Below, in pieces: positions 17,739 to 27,785 of a stretch of DNA of 64,000 nt; position 1 is the first letter of the stretch, and every line of letters begins with the position of its first letter. Origin of the DNA: Roseibium sp. HPY-6. GTDB lineage: Bacteria > Pseudomonadota > Alphaproteobacteria > Rhizobiales > Stappiaceae. The notes under the pieces are model-generated. The model did not search any database. It saw nothing but the letters and a program-made list of their open reading frames with translations, and had not been told where the DNA came from. The translations under genes were made by a program, and so were the position numbers. Location: the NCBI RefSeq assembly GCF_040530035.1, contig NZ_JBEWCD010000001.1, positions 682,001 to 746,000 on the forward strand, in the 5' to 3' direction.

Positions 17739-20288
17739 TCAGCCGTTCAGGACATCCTTCACGGTCGTCGCGAGCTGCTTTAGCGTGAACGGTTTTGGCA
17801 GGAAGAAGAATTGTTCGCCCTCGGGCAGGTTTTCCTCAAAGGCGTCCTCGGCATAACCTGACACAAAGATGATCTTCAGATCGGGCTGGGTCTTGCGCAG
17901 CTCGACAAGAAGCGTCGGTCCGTCCATTTCCGGCATCACCACGTCGGAGACGACGAGGTCGATTTCACCGTCTGTCTCTTCCATGACTTCGAGCGCTTCG
18001 TTGCCTGACCCGGCCTCGTGGACCGTGTATCCCCGCGAAGCCAGGGCACGGGCTGCAAACGCGCGTACCGCTTCTTCGTCTTCGACCAGAAGAATAGACG
18101 CCGATCCGGTGAGGTCGGCAACCTTCTCCGGTTCGGTTTCCCTTGGCTCAGGCTTCGGCTCTTCGGTAACTTCGGGAATGTGCCGCGGTAGGAAGAGACG
18201 GAAGGTCGTGCCGATATCCACCTCTGAAGTGCAGAAAATGAAGCCGCCGGTCTGTTTTACGATGCCATAGACGGTTGAAAGCCCAAGACCGGTTCCCTTG
18301 CCGACTTCCTTGGTCGAGAAGAACGGATCGAAGATCTTCTCCATTACCTCCGGCGGCATGCCGTGTCCCGTGTCGTCCACTTCGACCAGCGTGTACTCGC
18401 CCGGCGGCATGCCACGGGTGTTCTCGAACTGGGTGGATTCGCTTTCCAAGACATTCCGCGTACGAATGGTGAGACGACCGCCTTCGGCCATCGCGTCCCC
18501 TGCATTCACCGCCAGGTTGACGATCACCTGCTCAAGCTGATTGAGATCGGCCATGACCGGCCACAGGTCGCGCCCATGGATAACCTTCAGCTCCACCTTC
18601 TCACCAAGAAGCCTGTCGAGAAGGATCGACAGATCTCCGAGAACATCATTGAGCTCAAGTTGCTGCGGACGCAGGGTCTGCCGCCTGGAGAAAGCCAGAA
18701 GCTGACGCACGAGCCCGGCTGCACGATTGGCATTCTGCTTGATGTTCATGATGTCCTGGAAGGACGGGTCGGTCGGCCGATGGCTCGCCAGGAGCAGATC
18801 GGAAAAACCGATGATCGCGGTCAGCACATTATTGAAGTCGTGGGCGACACCACCGGCAAGCTGGCCGATGGCCTGCATCTTCTGGCTCTGCGCGAATTGT
18901 GCTTCCAATGCCCGTTGCTGTGTGGTTTCCAGGGCATAGACGATCGCGGTTTCACCGTCCCCCTCCCCGTCCTGCACCGCAGAGACGTAGAAAGTCGCCG
19001 AGCGGGGATCGTTGCCTTCCACGAGCGGAATGTCGATCGGAGCGATTTCGCCAATACCGTTCGCGGCGGCCGACAGGGCCTTGGACAGTTCCTCGCGACC
19101 GCTGTCGGCGACATAGGCTTCCAGTTTCGGCGACTCATCGACGGAATCCACTGCCCCGAACAGCTTGAGGAACGGCGCATTGGTTCTGAGAACCCGGCCA
19201 TCATTGTCAAGCGATGCAATCGAGATCGGGGTGTTGTTGAAGAAGCGGGCAAAGCGGACTTCGGCCGCCCGCAAAGCTTCTGAAGCTTCCTCGCCCCGTG
19301 ACCGGTTCAGCACCAGCGTGCGGCTGTCGCCAGGTTGCCCGTTCTCTCCGAAAGGCACCCGGTGCAGGAGACGCACGGCAAGACCGCGGCCGTTCCGGGT
19401 TACGAAGTCAAGGTCGAAGGTCTCGCTTTTGACTTCACCTGCCTGCCCTTTGACCGACCGGATCAACTCGGTTCCATCTCCGCGCACGATTTCGGACAGG
19501 TCGAGATCACCGGCATCAAACTGGGCCAGATCATAGCCGAGCCAGTCGGCAAGAGTGGCATTCAGATAAACAATGCGGCCTTGTGCATCGCAGGAGAAGA
19601 ATCCCGCGGGCGCATGGTCGAGAAAATTGATGACCCTTTGCAGCTCCTGGAAGGAGTTTTCCTGTTCGGCCCTATCCCGCGTAATGTCCGCAAGTTGCCA
19701 GATCGCCATCTTCTTGCCGCCGCTCTCGCTGGACGGCTCAAGAGGACGCACAGAAACACGATACCAGCGCGCCGTTCCATCCACGCGGCCCAGAGGAAAG
19801 GGCATCCTGATTTCTTCTTGTGCCTTGCGTCCGTCACGCATGGCCTGCGACAACCGGAAAATAGCGTCCGCGGCATCGGGATCGGATGAGAACACCCGCT
19901 CGACCACGCGAATATCGGCGGCCGTTTCCGCACCGGTGAGGTCCGCATAGGCCTTGTTGGCATAGACCAGCCGCCCATCCATATCCGTGATCAGCGCACC
20001 GTCGTCCATTGAGTCGACAAAGGCAGACGCAAGCGGATTGGCTTCTCCGGGACGCGCGGAAAGACGCAGAAAGCCGATGGCACCGGCAAAAAGGCAAAAC
20101 ACGCCGACGACGGCCAGGATGCCGAGCAGCGCAAGGATGAACGGCTGCGCGACTTCCCGGTCCATGACCGCGAACGCAGCAGCTGCCCCCAGAAGCAACA
20201 GCGCCAGGCCTATTAGCAGGCCTATATTTCCGGATCGCTCTGGCCGGCTGATCATAGGCCCGCCCGGCGCTCCGTCCATGTCACTCAT
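17739..20288 (-). CDS. cckA: hybrid histidine kinase CckA
   Basis: This 849-residue cell-cycle hybrid kinase is the apex of the CckA-ChpT-CtrA phosphorelay. It has two transmembrane segments (about 21-43 and 50-73), three PAS-like domains (about 84-200, 215-330 and 345-460) and a DHp domain with the phospho-acceptor His483 in [17 protein letters not shown]. The ATPase domain follows (N-box [10 protein letters not shown] about 591-600, G-boxes DDTGHGM and [10 protein letters not shown]). The C-terminal receiver domain carries Asp782 in [12 protein letters not shown]. It stands alone upstream of the flagellar block, many of whose operons carry CtrA-type boxes. ChpT and CtrA are not in the window. 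Confidence 0.93.
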   Translation of the reverse strand: MSDMDGAPGGPMISRPERSGNIGLLIGLALLLLGAAAAFAVMDREVAQPFILALLGILAVVGVFCLFAGAIGFLRLSARPGEANPLASAFVDSMDDGALITDMDGRLVYANKAYADLTGAETAADIRVVERVFSSDPDAADAIFRLSQAMRDGRKAQEEIRMPFPLGRVDGTARWYRVSVRPLEPSSESGGKKMAIWQLADITRDRAEQENSFQELQRVINFLDHAPAGFFSCDAQGRIVYLNATLADWLGYDLAQFDAGDLDLSEIVRGDGTELIRSVKGQAGEVKSETFDLDFVTRNGRGLAVRLLHRVPFGENGQPGDSRTLVLNRSRGEEASEALRAAEVRFARFFNNTPISIASLDNDGRVLRTNAPFLKLFGAVDSVDESPKLEAYVADSGREELSKALSAAANGIGEIAPIDIPLVEGNDPRSATFYVSAVQDGEGDGETAIVYALETTQQRALEAQFAQSQKMQAIGQLAGGVAHDFNNVLTAIIGFSDLLLASHRPTDPSFQDIMNIKQNANRAAGLVRQLLAFSRRQTLRPQQLELNDVLGDLSILLDRLLGEKVELKVIHGRDLWPVMADLNQLEQVIVNLAVNAGDAMAEGGRLTIRTRNVLESESTQFENTRGMPPGEYTLVEVDDTGHGMPPEVMEKIFDPFFSTKEVGKGTGLGLSTVYGIVKQTGGFIFCTSEVDIGTTFRLFLPRHIPEVTEEPKPEPRETEPEKVADLTGSASILLVEDEEAVRAFAARALASRGYTVHEAGSGNEALEVMEETDGEIDLVVSDVVMPEMDGPTLLVELRKTQPDLKIIFVSGYAEDAFEENLPEGEQFFFLPKPFTLKQLATTVKDVLNG

Positions 20289-20449
20289 ACATCCTGTCTC
20301 CCGGCCCGATTCGCTTTACCTAGGGCCGTTTATAAGCATTCTGTGCTTACACCCTAATTTCAACTGATATGAAGCTTACTTCTGTTGAAATTCACGCGTT
20401 TGGCGCTGCCATACAGAGTAATTTCAGCAGCGGGAACGATGATGCCCGC

Positions 20450-21529
20450 TTAGTTGGCTCTCCAGGACGCACGTTTGCGCATGCGGAAGACGAAGCCAAT
20501 GACCTCCGCAACCGCCTTGTAATGTTCCTCCGGAACTTCCTGGTCGATCTCAACGGTTGCATGCAATGCCCTGGCAAGCGGCGGGTTCTCCACAATCGGG
20601 ATCTCGTGGTCCTTGGCGACTTCACGCATTTTCAGGGCGATCGCGTCAGTGCCCTTTGCCAGGCACAAAGGTGCGCCCATGCCCTCTTCGTATTGAAGCG
20701 CGACCGCGTAGTGGGTCGGGTTGGTGACGACAACCGTTGCCTGGGGAACGGCTGCCATCATGCGCTTACGGGAGCGTTCCATGCGGAGCTGGCGGATTTT
20801 CCCCTTCACCTGGGGATCACCTTCCGTTTGCTTGAATTCTTCCTTCACCTCGCGCAGCGACATCTTCTGCTTATTGAACCACTTGTTTTTCTGGTACATG
20901 AAGTCGGCGCCGGCGACGACGGTCATGATCACGAGGATTGCCGCAAGCAGCTGCAGCACCAGCACCCAGACTTCTTCCAGGATGACGCCTGTTTCAGCGA
21001 AAATGATGATTTCGGCCTCATCCCTGTGCGGCCACATCACAGCAACCATCGCCGCACCGACAATGGTTATCTTGAACATTCCCTTGGCGAAGTTGACCAG
21101 GCTGTCAGCCGAAAACAAACGCTTGAACCCGGATAGAGGGGAAATTTTCGAGAGTTTCGGCTTTATGGTCTCACCGGTAAACAACGGCTGGTGCTGGATC
21201 AGGTTTCCTGCGATCGCCATGACCAGCAGGGCAACCATCGGCAGCCCGACGATCAGAGCGACAGATTGGCCGGTGTCGCGCCAAAGTGCCTTCAACGCAT
21301 AGCCATCGACCGGGATCTGGTGGGCATGCTCCAGATAGCCTTTCATCAGCTCACCCATCGACGAGGCTGCACCCGGAGCGAAAAGGGCAATCATCAGGGT
21401 CGCGCCGACGAGCGTGAACCATGTGCTGACTTCCTGCGATTTGGGAACGTCCCCCTTGTCATGCGCTTCTTTCAAGCGCTTTTGCGTGGGGTCCTCTGTC
21501 TTTTCTGAGTCGTCGGTATCGTCAGCCAC
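20450..21529 (-). CDS. flhB: flagellar export switch protein FlhB
   Basis: This 359-residue component of the flagellar type III export gate sets substrate specificity. Four membrane segments occupy about residues 35-210. The cytoplasmic domain carries the autocleavage motif NPTH (within VVVTNPTHYAVALQY), where the protein cuts itself to switch from rod/hook to filament export. The charged N-terminus (EKTEDPTQKRLKEAHDKGDV) is canonical. It starts with GTG at 21529, with AAGG seven bases upstream, and lies 9 bp after fliR. It is the last gene of the flgB-flgC-fliE-fliQ-fliR-flhB operon. Confidence 0.95.
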   Translation of the reverse strand: MADDTDDSEKTEDPTQKRLKEAHDKGDVPKSQEVSTWFTLVGATLMIALFAPGAASSMGELMKGYLEHAHQIPVDGYALKALWRDTGQSVALIVGLPMVALLVMAIAGNLIQHQPLFTGETIKPKLSKISPLSGFKRLFSADSLVNFAKGMFKITIVGAAMVAVMWPHRDEAEIIIFAETGVILEEVWVLVLQLLAAILVIMTVVAGADFMYQKNKWFNKQKMSLREVKEEFKQTEGDPQVKGKIRQLRMERSRKRMMAAVPQATVVVTNPTHYAVALQYEEGMGAPLCLAKGTDAIALKMREVAKDHEIPIVENPPLARALHATVEIDQEVPEEHYKAVAEVIGFVFRMRKRASWRAN

Positions 21530-21538
21530 GGCGATGCC

Positions 21539-22312
21539 TTACCCTACTATGAATTTCCCGAGCGACTCCTGGAAATGATCAAGATAGAACATCATCAGGG
21601 TCGCAATCAGGACCATAAGAAGCAACAACCCGACGGCGATGTTCACGGGCATTGCGATGAAGAAGATCTGCATTTGCGGCATTAGCTTGTTGAGCAGGCC
21701 GAGACCGAAATAGAACACCAGTCCGACAACCAGAAACGGTGCGCTCATCCGAACGGCGATCGTGAACACATGCGCAACGGTTTCCGTTGCGTTCTGCGCG
21801 AAATCACTGACCGGAGGCACATTCCCGGGAGGAAAAACGGTGAAGCTGTCATAAAGGGCGGCGATGATCAGGTAGTGTGAATCGCTCACAAACACCAGTG
21901 TGATGCCAAGTACGGCGAGAAAGTTGCCGTAGAGCGCACCCTGCTGCCCCTCGTTGGCTATATCCGTGCCAAGCGCGAAGGCAAGACCGGACTGGTTGGC
22001 CATGATCATGCCGGCAATCTGCAGGACGGACGTGATCAGCCGGGCGCACAGACCTATACCGAAGCCGATTGCCATTTCGCCGCCCAGCAACACGATCAAC
22101 TGAGGCAGACTTGCGGTCAGATTTGGCGGATAGAGCGACGCTGCAACAGGGTACATCACGAGGGTCAGGGCGAGCGCGATCGTCAACCGGAAGCGCATCG
22201 GAATGGAGCTTTCCCCCAGCGCTGGCAGCAGCATCAGCATGGTACCAAGCCGCGCGAACATCAGCAGGAACGCAGCAGCGACCTCAGGCAGGAAATCAAG
22301 CTGTATGGTCAT
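21539..22312 (-). CDS. fliR: flagellar export gate protein FliR
   Basis: This 257-residue polytopic membrane protein of the flagellar export gate assembles with FliP and FliQ. Recognisable segments include FLLMFARLGTMLMLLPALGE, the FGIGLCARLI region, and PFLVVGLVFYFGLGLLNKLMPQMQIFFIAMP in the last third. It lies between fliQ and flhB in the order usual for alphaproteobacteria, with a nine-base gap to flhB. Confidence 0.95.
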   Translation of the reverse strand: MTIQLDFLPEVAAAFLLMFARLGTMLMLLPALGESSIPMRFRLTIALALTLVMYPVAASLYPPNLTASLPQLIVLLGGEMAIGFGIGLCARLITSVLQIAGMIMANQSGLAFALGTDIANEGQQGALYGNFLAVLGITLVFVSDSHYLIIAALYDSFTVFPPGNVPPVSDFAQNATETVAHVFTIAVRMSAPFLVVGLVFYFGLGLLNKLMPQMQIFFIAMPVNIAVGLLLLMVLIATLMMFYLDHFQESLGKFIVG

Positions 22313-22334
22313 CGCTCACCCAGCGCCTGACGCC

Positions 22335-22601
22335 TCAACCGGTCGTCAGGATCATCTCTGTCACACGCCCCATGAACGCCTCAAGCAACTGGCTCATGAA
22401 GGGGAGCGTGACGAGAATCGTGACAAAGATCGCCAGGATTTTGGGCACGAACACCAGCGTCATTTCCTGGATCTGGGTCAGTGCCTGGAACAACGCGATG
22501 ATCACACCGACGACCAGACCCACAACCATCGCAGGCGCCGCCACGAGTATCATGGTCCAGACCGCTTCACGTGCGAGATCGAGGACTTCACCTCCGGTCA
22601 T
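22335..22601 (-). CDS. fliQ: flagellar export gate protein FliQ
   Basis: This 88-residue protein has two membrane segments. It matches FliQ with the conserved pattern PAMVVGLVVGVIIALFQALTQIQEMTLVFVPK. It forms part of the FliPQR export channel. A GGGAG ribosome binding site precedes the ATG. It is followed 22 nt later by fliR. Confidence 0.95.
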   Translation of the reverse strand: MTGGEVLDLAREAVWTMILVAAPAMVVGLVVGVIIALFQALTQIQEMTLVFVPKILAIFVTILVTLPFMSQLLEAFMGRVTEMILTTG

Positions 22602-22625
22602 GAATACACTCCCTGGAAATCCCGA

Positions 22626-22940
22626 TCAGATCGGCATCCGCATGATTTCCTCATAGGCAGAAATGACTCGGTCGCGCACCGCAACCATTGTTTCAAGTGC
22701 CATCTCTGTCTCGGCCACGGCGGTCACCACATCGACGACACCAGTCTTGCCTTCAATCATGCCAATAGCCTGTGCATCGGCCTGTTGGCCTTTGTCGACG
22801 ACAGTGTCGACGGCCTCTTTCACCATTTGCCCGAAATCGACCGATGCCCGGTCTGGAACACTTTCTTCGACAGCTCGCGCCTGCTGTTGCAGCTGCGCTG
22901 CCAGCTGATAGGCATTGTTTGCAATAGACGGAGTGGTCAC
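22626..22940 (-). CDS. fliE: flagellar hook-basal body protein FliE
   Basis: This 104-residue FliE links the MS ring to the proximal rod. The C-terminal half shows DFGQMVKEAVDTV and the ALETMVAVRDRVISAYEEIMRMPI type ending that defines the family. The gene uses a GTG start at 22940 with AGGAG just before it. It lies between flgC and fliQ in the early basal-body operon. Confidence 0.93.
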   Translation of the reverse strand: MTTPSIANNAYQLAAQLQQQARAVEESVPDRASVDFGQMVKEAVDTVVDKGQQADAQAIGMIEGKTGVVDVVTAVAETEMALETMVAVRDRVISAYEEIMRMPI

Positions 22941-22973
22941 GGCTCCTGCCCCCTTGTTAGATCAATCCCGCGA

Positions 22974-23384
22974 TCAAGCTCTCAGGATATCGATGGTCCG
23001 CTGCAGCATGCGCCGCGTCGATTCAATCACGTTCAAATTCGCCTCGTATGAACGCTGCGCCTCGCGCATATCCGTGGTCTCGATCAGAGTGTTCACATTC
23101 GGCTGCAACACATACCCGTTCTCATCCGCCGCCGGATGTCCGGGCATGTATGTCGATTTGAAATCCGATGTGTCTTCCGCAACTTTGCCGAGTTCCACTT
23201 TCTCCACTCCAAGTTCCTTGTCGAAATGGCTCTTGAAGGTTGGGATCTTCCGCCGGTAAGGATCCTCCTCGGGCGTGCGTGCCGTGGAGTTCGCGTTGGC
23301 GATATTCTCCGCGATAATGCGCATGCGGCCGTTTTGTGCCTTCAGTCCGCTCGCGGAGACAAACAGTGATTTAATCAGATCCAT
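22974..23384 (-). CDS. flgC: flagellar proximal rod protein FlgC
   Basis: The 136-residue rod protein has the axial-protein N-terminus LFVSASGLKAQNGRMRIIAENIANANS and the matching C-terminal coiled coil with EAQRSYEANLNVIESTRRML. The ATG at 23384 follows AGGAGG by seven bases; an upstream in-frame start at 23429 would run into flgB and is rejected. It assembles with FlgB, FlgF and FlgG. It sits 28 nt after flgB. Confidence 0.94.
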   Translation of the reverse strand: MDLIKSLFVSASGLKAQNGRMRIIAENIANANSTARTPEEDPYRRKIPTFKSHFDKELGVEKVELGKVAEDTSDFKSTYMPGHPAADENGYVLQPNVNTLIETTDMREAQRSYEANLNVIESTRRMLQRTIDILRA

Positions 23385-23412
23385 CAGCGATCCTCCTAAG
23401 GTATTCCGGGTC

Positions 23413-23817
23413 TTATGCGCTTCTTGCAAGCGCGGTCCGGATAAGCCCCAGCCCTTTTGTGTAAAGGCTCGTTGCAGCCTGGAAATCCATCTGGTTCTGC
23501 GTGATTTTCATCATCTGCTCTTCCAGATTGACGTTGTTGCCGTCCGGCGTGATTTCAAAGGTGTCGAGCTTCTCGACTTTGGCCGGCAGGTTTCCGGAAA
23601 TCGTTCCTGAAATGTGGCCAACCTTTGTCACTTTTGTCGATATGGAGGCATTTTGAAGACCAACATGGTCAGCAAAAGAATACGACGCCACATCCTTGGA
23701 CTCGTATCCGGGTGTGTTCGCATTCGCGATATTTTCCGCCAGAACGCCCTGACGTGTTTGATGCCATTGCATTTTCGACTTCAGTGCCTGGAAGATCGGC
23801 AAATCCGTAACGGCCAT
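23413..23817 (-). CDS. flgB: flagellar proximal rod protein FlgB
   Basis: The 134-residue proximal rod protein has a HQTRQGVLAENIANANTPGY core motif and the C-terminal LEEQMMKITQNQMDFQAATSLY helix. Of the two in-frame starts, the ATG at 23817 is better than the GTG at 23826, because GGAAGG lies eight bases before it. It is the first gene of the flgB-flhB operon. A CtrA-type TTAA-N7-TTAAC box lies 50 nt upstream. Confidence 0.94.
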   Translation of the reverse strand: MAVTDLPIFQALKSKMQWHQTRQGVLAENIANANTPGYESKDVASYSFADHVGLQNASISTKVTKVGHISGTISGNLPAKVEKLDTFEITPDGNNVNLEEQMMKITQNQMDFQAATSLYTKGLGLIRTALARSA

Positions 23818-23866
23818 TTCATTCACCTTCCATTAACCAACTAGGCAATCATTGCCGCCCAAATGG

Positions 23867-23882
23867 TTAATGAATAGTTAAC
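23867..23882. promoter_or_regulatory. CtrA-type box between flgB and fliO
   Basis: TTAA-TGAATAG-TTAAC matches the Caulobacter CtrA consensus TTAA-N7-TTAAC exactly. It lies 50 nt upstream of flgB and on the fliO side of the same divergent region, so it could control the early flagellar operons in both directions. Confidence 0.65.
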
Positions 23883-24237
23883 GAATTCCCGGACATATTT
23901 CGTAAAGCACTTAAAAATCAGTGGAAGAGCCGGACTTTCTTTTGCATTTCGCGAATTCTACCAACTCAACAACAGGCAATATTTGCCCGCTTCTGTTAAC
24001 TTTAACCCCTAGAGAGATTCGATGCGTATCCGCAAGTAATACGGGAAGGCTCTTGGAAGAAGCGGGACTGTTTCGCGTCAATGGCGCCCGGTACACGTCC
24101 GCAGATTGAAGCCCCTGCGCGACCGCCGGCAGAAGCCGGAAATACTGGGGATAAGCGGAATATTCCACAATTGCGGCAGGAGCCTGCAGTAACGGGTAAC
24201 CACAATCAGTTCGCTGGCGGGGCGGCATGAGGTAAAG
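23883..24237. other. leader region of fliO
   Basis: About 355 bp lie between the CtrA-type box and fliO. Further isolated TTAAC half-sites occur near 23996-24008. The fliO gene itself has only a weak AGGTAAAG ribosome binding site at 24231-24238. I see no gene and no GG-N10-GC promoter here. Confidence 0.4.
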
Positions 24238-25815
24238 ATGTACGACTGGATTGAATCGACATTCAACGTAAGCGGCGGTGCAACTCAGGCAATTGCGGTG
24301 GTCTTGGCGCTCGTCGTCGTCTTGCTGCTCTTCAGTCTTTTTGTTTTCGTCTTGAAGCGGCTGATGGGTTCCAATGCTCCCCTGAACAGAAGCAGGCAAC
24401 CCCGCGTCGCCGTGATGGACAGCACGACGGTTGACACACGTCGGCGCCTTGTTCTGATCCGCAGGGACAATATCGAACATCTTTTGCTGATAGGCGGCCC
24501 GAGCGATGTCGTCGTGGAGCAGAACATTGTCCGCAACGCCCCGATCGCGGGAACCCGGCACTTGCCAAACACTGCGGCCGCGCAAACCGGACAGTCTCAG
24601 CTTAAGGTGCCGACGGCACCCGGCCCGGATATCCCGTTCAAGCCCGACGAAACCGCACCGCAACCGCAAGCTGCTCCGCGGAAGAACCCGCCCATGTCCG
24701 CTCCCATGCGGCAAGCCTCCGCAGGTCCGTCCGCGCTCACATCGGCAAAGCCGGTCACACCGGAAAGGGTCGCGCAACCGACACCCCCGAAAAACAGCAG
24801 TGAACCCGTACCTTTCGAGGCAGTGCCTCAAAAAGATCTGCCGGACCAGGCGCCTACAGAACCCGTTCGAAGCACCAACACGGCCGCCAATCTGCTGCGC
24901 GCTGCAACGCAAAACGGGTTTAACCGCTCTTCGAACGCCGCGCCGGCACCAAAGGTGGAACCAGTCACGACAGCGCCCGCAGAAACCAGTATCGGAGAAG
25001 CACCGGCGGTAAAGGTGGAGCCGCAGGCACTTTCGGAAGCCGGACCCGACAAAATGGCGGAGACCGGATCCTCATTTCGAAACCTCGCCCGCTCGATCGC
25101 AGGCCGGGAACGTCCGTCCCAGTCGTCAGGCCACACCATTACGCCGCCGGCATCAGGACCGGCTGCACGTGCAAAGACGGCTCTTTTGAAACCGGTTGAG
25201 ACACCCGGCGCCGGCGCGAAATCCGAGACCGTTCTGGCTGAACCAGATCTGCAAATCGGTGAGGAAATCGTGGAGAAGGCGGAGACAGATAATGTGCCTG
25301 CCGAAGCCCTCGGCGCAGAAATAACGGCTGAGGCCTTGGAAACTGACACGGGCCCGTCTCAGGACATGTCCGAAGCAGCACCGGAGACGGTCGAGGAACC
25401 CGTATTCGACGAAGATCCGCAGGACAAAGCGGTCGAAGCGGTTGAACCTGAAACAGCTGAAATGCTGCCCGCGTCAGCCGAAGAGACCGTGAGTGAGGAG
25501 ACACCGGCTCAAAAGGAAATCAAGCTGGACCTCGACCTTGCAGACCTCATGGAGGAGGATGTTCCCCCCAGCAAACCGGACGAATATGCCCCGCAGAAGC
25601 GCGCAGACACGGAGCGACAGCCGGCACAAACTCAGGTGCAGGCCGCAAAGACGACCGCTCCGGTGTCCAGCACCTCGGCGTTGCTCGAGATCGTGCCCGG
25701 TGCGCCGCAAGGTCAAGCTGCCCCAAGAGTTGTTCAGGGTCTGGGTGACAAAAACCCAATTGAGGACGAAATGGCAAAAATCCTCTACGAATTGGGTGGA
25801 CAGCCAAATCAATGA
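24238..25815 (+). CDS. fliO: FliO-like flagellar export protein with long disordered tail
   Basis: Residues 1-110 look like FliO: a short periplasmic start, one membrane segment (about 16-42, TQAIAVVLALVVVLLLFSLFVFVL) and a small domain with RRRLVLIRRDNIEHLLLIGGPSDVVVEQNI. The remaining roughly 400 residues are rich in Pro, Ala, Glu and Thr and look disordered. That is far longer than ordinary FliO proteins (about 100-200 residues). The stop overlaps the fliP ATG in an ATGA junction, which supports its identity as the FliP assembly partner. The tail's role is unknown. Confidence 0.82.
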   Translation: MYDWIESTFNVSGGATQAIAVVLALVVVLLLFSLFVFVLKRLMGSNAPLNRSRQPRVAVMDSTTVDTRRRLVLIRRDNIEHLLLIGGPSDVVVEQNIVRNAPIAGTRHLPNTAAAQTGQSQLKVPTAPGPDIPFKPDETAPQPQAAPRKNPPMSAPMRQASAGPSALTSAKPVTPERVAQPTPPKNSSEPVPFEAVPQKDLPDQAPTEPVRSTNTAANLLRAATQNGFNRSSNAAPAPKVEPVTTAPAETSIGEAPAVKVEPQALSEAGPDKMAETGSSFRNLARSIAGRERPSQSSGHTITPPASGPAARAKTALLKPVETPGAGAKSETVLAEPDLQIGEEIVEKAETDNVPAEALGAEITAEALETDTGPSQDMSEAAPETVEEPVFDEDPQDKAVEAVEPETAEMLPASAEETVSEETPAQKEIKLDLDLADLMEEDVPPSKPDEYAPQKRADTERQPAQTQVQAAKTTAPVSSTSALLEIVPGAPQGQAAPRVVQGLGDKNPIEDEMAKILYELGGQPNQ

Positions 25816-26579
25816 TCCAAGACCGTCGCGTTGTGTGGCAGGGCCGGTTCGTGAGGATTTTTCTCACATTTCTGGTGGCGACGCTGGCATTCGCCGCGCC
25901 CGCCTCTGCCCAGGAGATCTCCGTTGGTTTTGGAGACGACGCCAGCCTGACCGAACGTGCGGTTCAGCTGGTCATCCTGCTGACCGTACTTTCACTTGCG
26001 CCGTCCATTCTCGTCATGATGACAAGCTTCGTGCGCATCGTTGTGGTTCTGTCTCTGCTGCGCTCGGCCATCGGACTGCAAACTGCCCCGCCAAACATGG
26101 TAATGGTGAGCCTCGCGCTCTTCCTGTCTGCGTTCATCATGATGCCCACGCTGCAGTCGGCCTATGATGCCGGCGTCCAACCGCTCGTAGATGGAGACAT
26201 AGAGTTCGAACAGGCCTATGAGCGTGCATCCGGCCCGTTCAGGACATTTATGCTGTCGCAGGTTCGTGAAAAGGATCTGGAACTTTTTCAGGAATTGTCC
26301 GGACAGGACGCGCCACAGGGACCGGAAGATCTCTCGATGGCCATTCTCATTCCGGCCTTCATGATTTCCGAGTTGCGGCGCGCGTTCGAAATAGGGTTTC
26401 TGCTCTATCTGCCGTTTTTGATCATTGACCTCGTTATTGCATCGGTTCTGATGTCGATGGGGATGATGATGTTACCGCCGGTCGTGATATCCCTTCCCTT
26501 TAAGCTCATTTTCTTCGTTCTTGTGGATGGCTGGAATCTCGTAGCCGGGTCTCTTGTAAAGAGTTTCGGCGGCGGCTGA
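25812..26579 (+). CDS. fliP: flagellar export gate protein FliP
   Basis: The 255-residue FliP has a cleavable signal peptide ending near ASAQEISVG, then the strongly conserved SFVRIVVVLSLLRSAIG and LALFLSAFIMMPTL segments. The C-terminus has FEIGFLLYLPFLIIDLVIASVLMSMGMMMLPP. It forms the FliPQR pore with FliQ and FliR, which are encoded on the opposite strand nearby. It is translationally coupled to fliO. Confidence 0.95.
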   Translation: MIQDRRVVWQGRFVRIFLTFLVATLAFAAPASAQEISVGFGDDASLTERAVQLVILLTVLSLAPSILVMMTSFVRIVVVLSLLRSAIGLQTAPPNMVMVSLALFLSAFIMMPTLQSAYDAGVQPLVDGDIEFEQAYERASGPFRTFMLSQVREKDLELFQELSGQDAPQGPEDLSMAILIPAFMISELRRAFEIGFLLYLPFLIIDLVIASVLMSMGMMMLPPVVISLPFKLIFFVLVDGWNLVAGSLVKSFGGG

Positions 26580-26682
26580 GGTCTGGGTGACGTTGCTAAA
26601 GGTAGAAGAAAATTAATCTAAACATGTAAATATTTGCGGTGTCGGGCGCTTTCTGCTGCCTTCAGAGTTTTACGGAAGACCT

Positions 26683-27753
26683 GTGATACGAGAACAACTA
26701 GAACAACTTGCAAGGATCAAGGAACCCGAAGCAAGGTCGAAGCTGATCCGCACGCTTGTCGGCGAGTATGCACGCTCGGAAGAACACGAGCCTACCCCCG
26801 TTGAGCGTGAGCTGTTCTCACGCATCGTTCTTTCCGTATTCGATCAACTCGATCGCGAGGCGCGCTACGAATTGGTCGTCAGGCTCGCCAAGACCGACCG
26901 GATCATTGCAGATCTGGCGGACCGCCTGGCGCAGGAAGACTACGCGCTTTCAGAACCAGTGATCGAATGCTCACCGATGATAAGTCAGTCAGCTCTGATG
27001 CACTTGTCCAAGGCGGGAACCAATGACAAGCGGCTGTCCGTCGCCCGGCGTGATGATCTGAGCGAGGAGATGAGCGACACGCTCATCGCGCGCAGCAGCC
27101 GGAATGTCGTTCACATACTTCTGAACAATTCCGAAGTTCCTTTCTCCGTCAAGGGCATGCTTGCGCTGCTTATTTTCGCCAACACGGAACTGGAAGTCCT
27201 TGCCGGCATGGCGAAGCGGGCCCTGAAGGACGAAGAGTTTCTGGAAACCCTCAAGCTCATCCTGGAAACAGAGTGCCCGCTCCTTCCCCCGCCTTTGAAG
27301 ACTGCGCTCGAGGACGATGATCTTGAACGGCTTGCGACCGCAATTGGCGACCTTGAGCGCGACGGAGACATCGAGCTTGACGGTGTCCGCTATTCCCGCC
27401 ACGAAGCAAGCATACAGATCGCCAACGGTGAATTGTCCTTTGACGCGATCTTGAGAACGCTTTTTGAAGACGAGCGCATTGATGCGGCGATCTGGTTGAT
27501 CGCGCGTAAGCTCAACCTTTCGGACGAAGTCGTTTCCGAAACACTGAAGTCGGACGCAGACGGTGCAATCCTACGACTTATGCTGCAGACGGGCATTGAC
27601 GACAAAACCTATCGCGACTTCCTGAAAGCACGCAGCAAATGGCTCGATCGCAACACGCGCACGATCCCGGAGCTCGTCATGCGATACAAGGCAGAGCTCA
27701 AGAAGCCGCAATACACTTCGGACACTTCCTTCGCACTCAGCGCTGTCGGCTGA
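26683..27753 (+). CDS. DUF2336 domain-containing protein
   Basis: This 356-residue, mostly helical, soluble protein matches the DUF2336 family of alphaproteobacteria. Features seen include an N-terminal helical repeat region with VVRLAKTDRIIADLADRLAQ, a central ARSSRNVVHILLNN stretch and a C-terminal RYSRHEASIQIANGELSF region. It starts with GTG, with GGAAG about eight bases upstream. It lies 103 nt after fliP, on the same strand and within the flagellar block, so a link to motility is likely. Its actual function is unknown. It contains no metal or nucleotide-binding motif I recognise. Confidence 0.75.
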   Translation: MIREQLEQLARIKEPEARSKLIRTLVGEYARSEEHEPTPVERELFSRIVLSVFDQLDREARYELVVRLAKTDRIIADLADRLAQEDYALSEPVIECSPMISQSALMHLSKAGTNDKRLSVARRDDLSEEMSDTLIARSSRNVVHILLNNSEVPFSVKGMLALLIFANTELEVLAGMAKRALKDEEFLETLKLILETECPLLPPPLKTALEDDDLERLATAIGDLERDGDIELDGVRYSRHEASIQIANGELSFDAILRTLFEDERIDAAIWLIARKLNLSDEVVSETLKSDADGAILRLMLQTGIDDKTYRDFLKARSKWLDRNTRTIPELVMRYKAELKKPQYTSDTSFALSAVG

Positions 27754-27785
27754 CCACCCGTTCTTGTAAGGTCAACCTTGAAGGA

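Noticed and set aside
23883..24237. Small coding region on the plus strand between flgB and fliO
   Set aside because: The short frame 23921-24109 lacks a ribosome binding site and overlaps the likely regulatory region.
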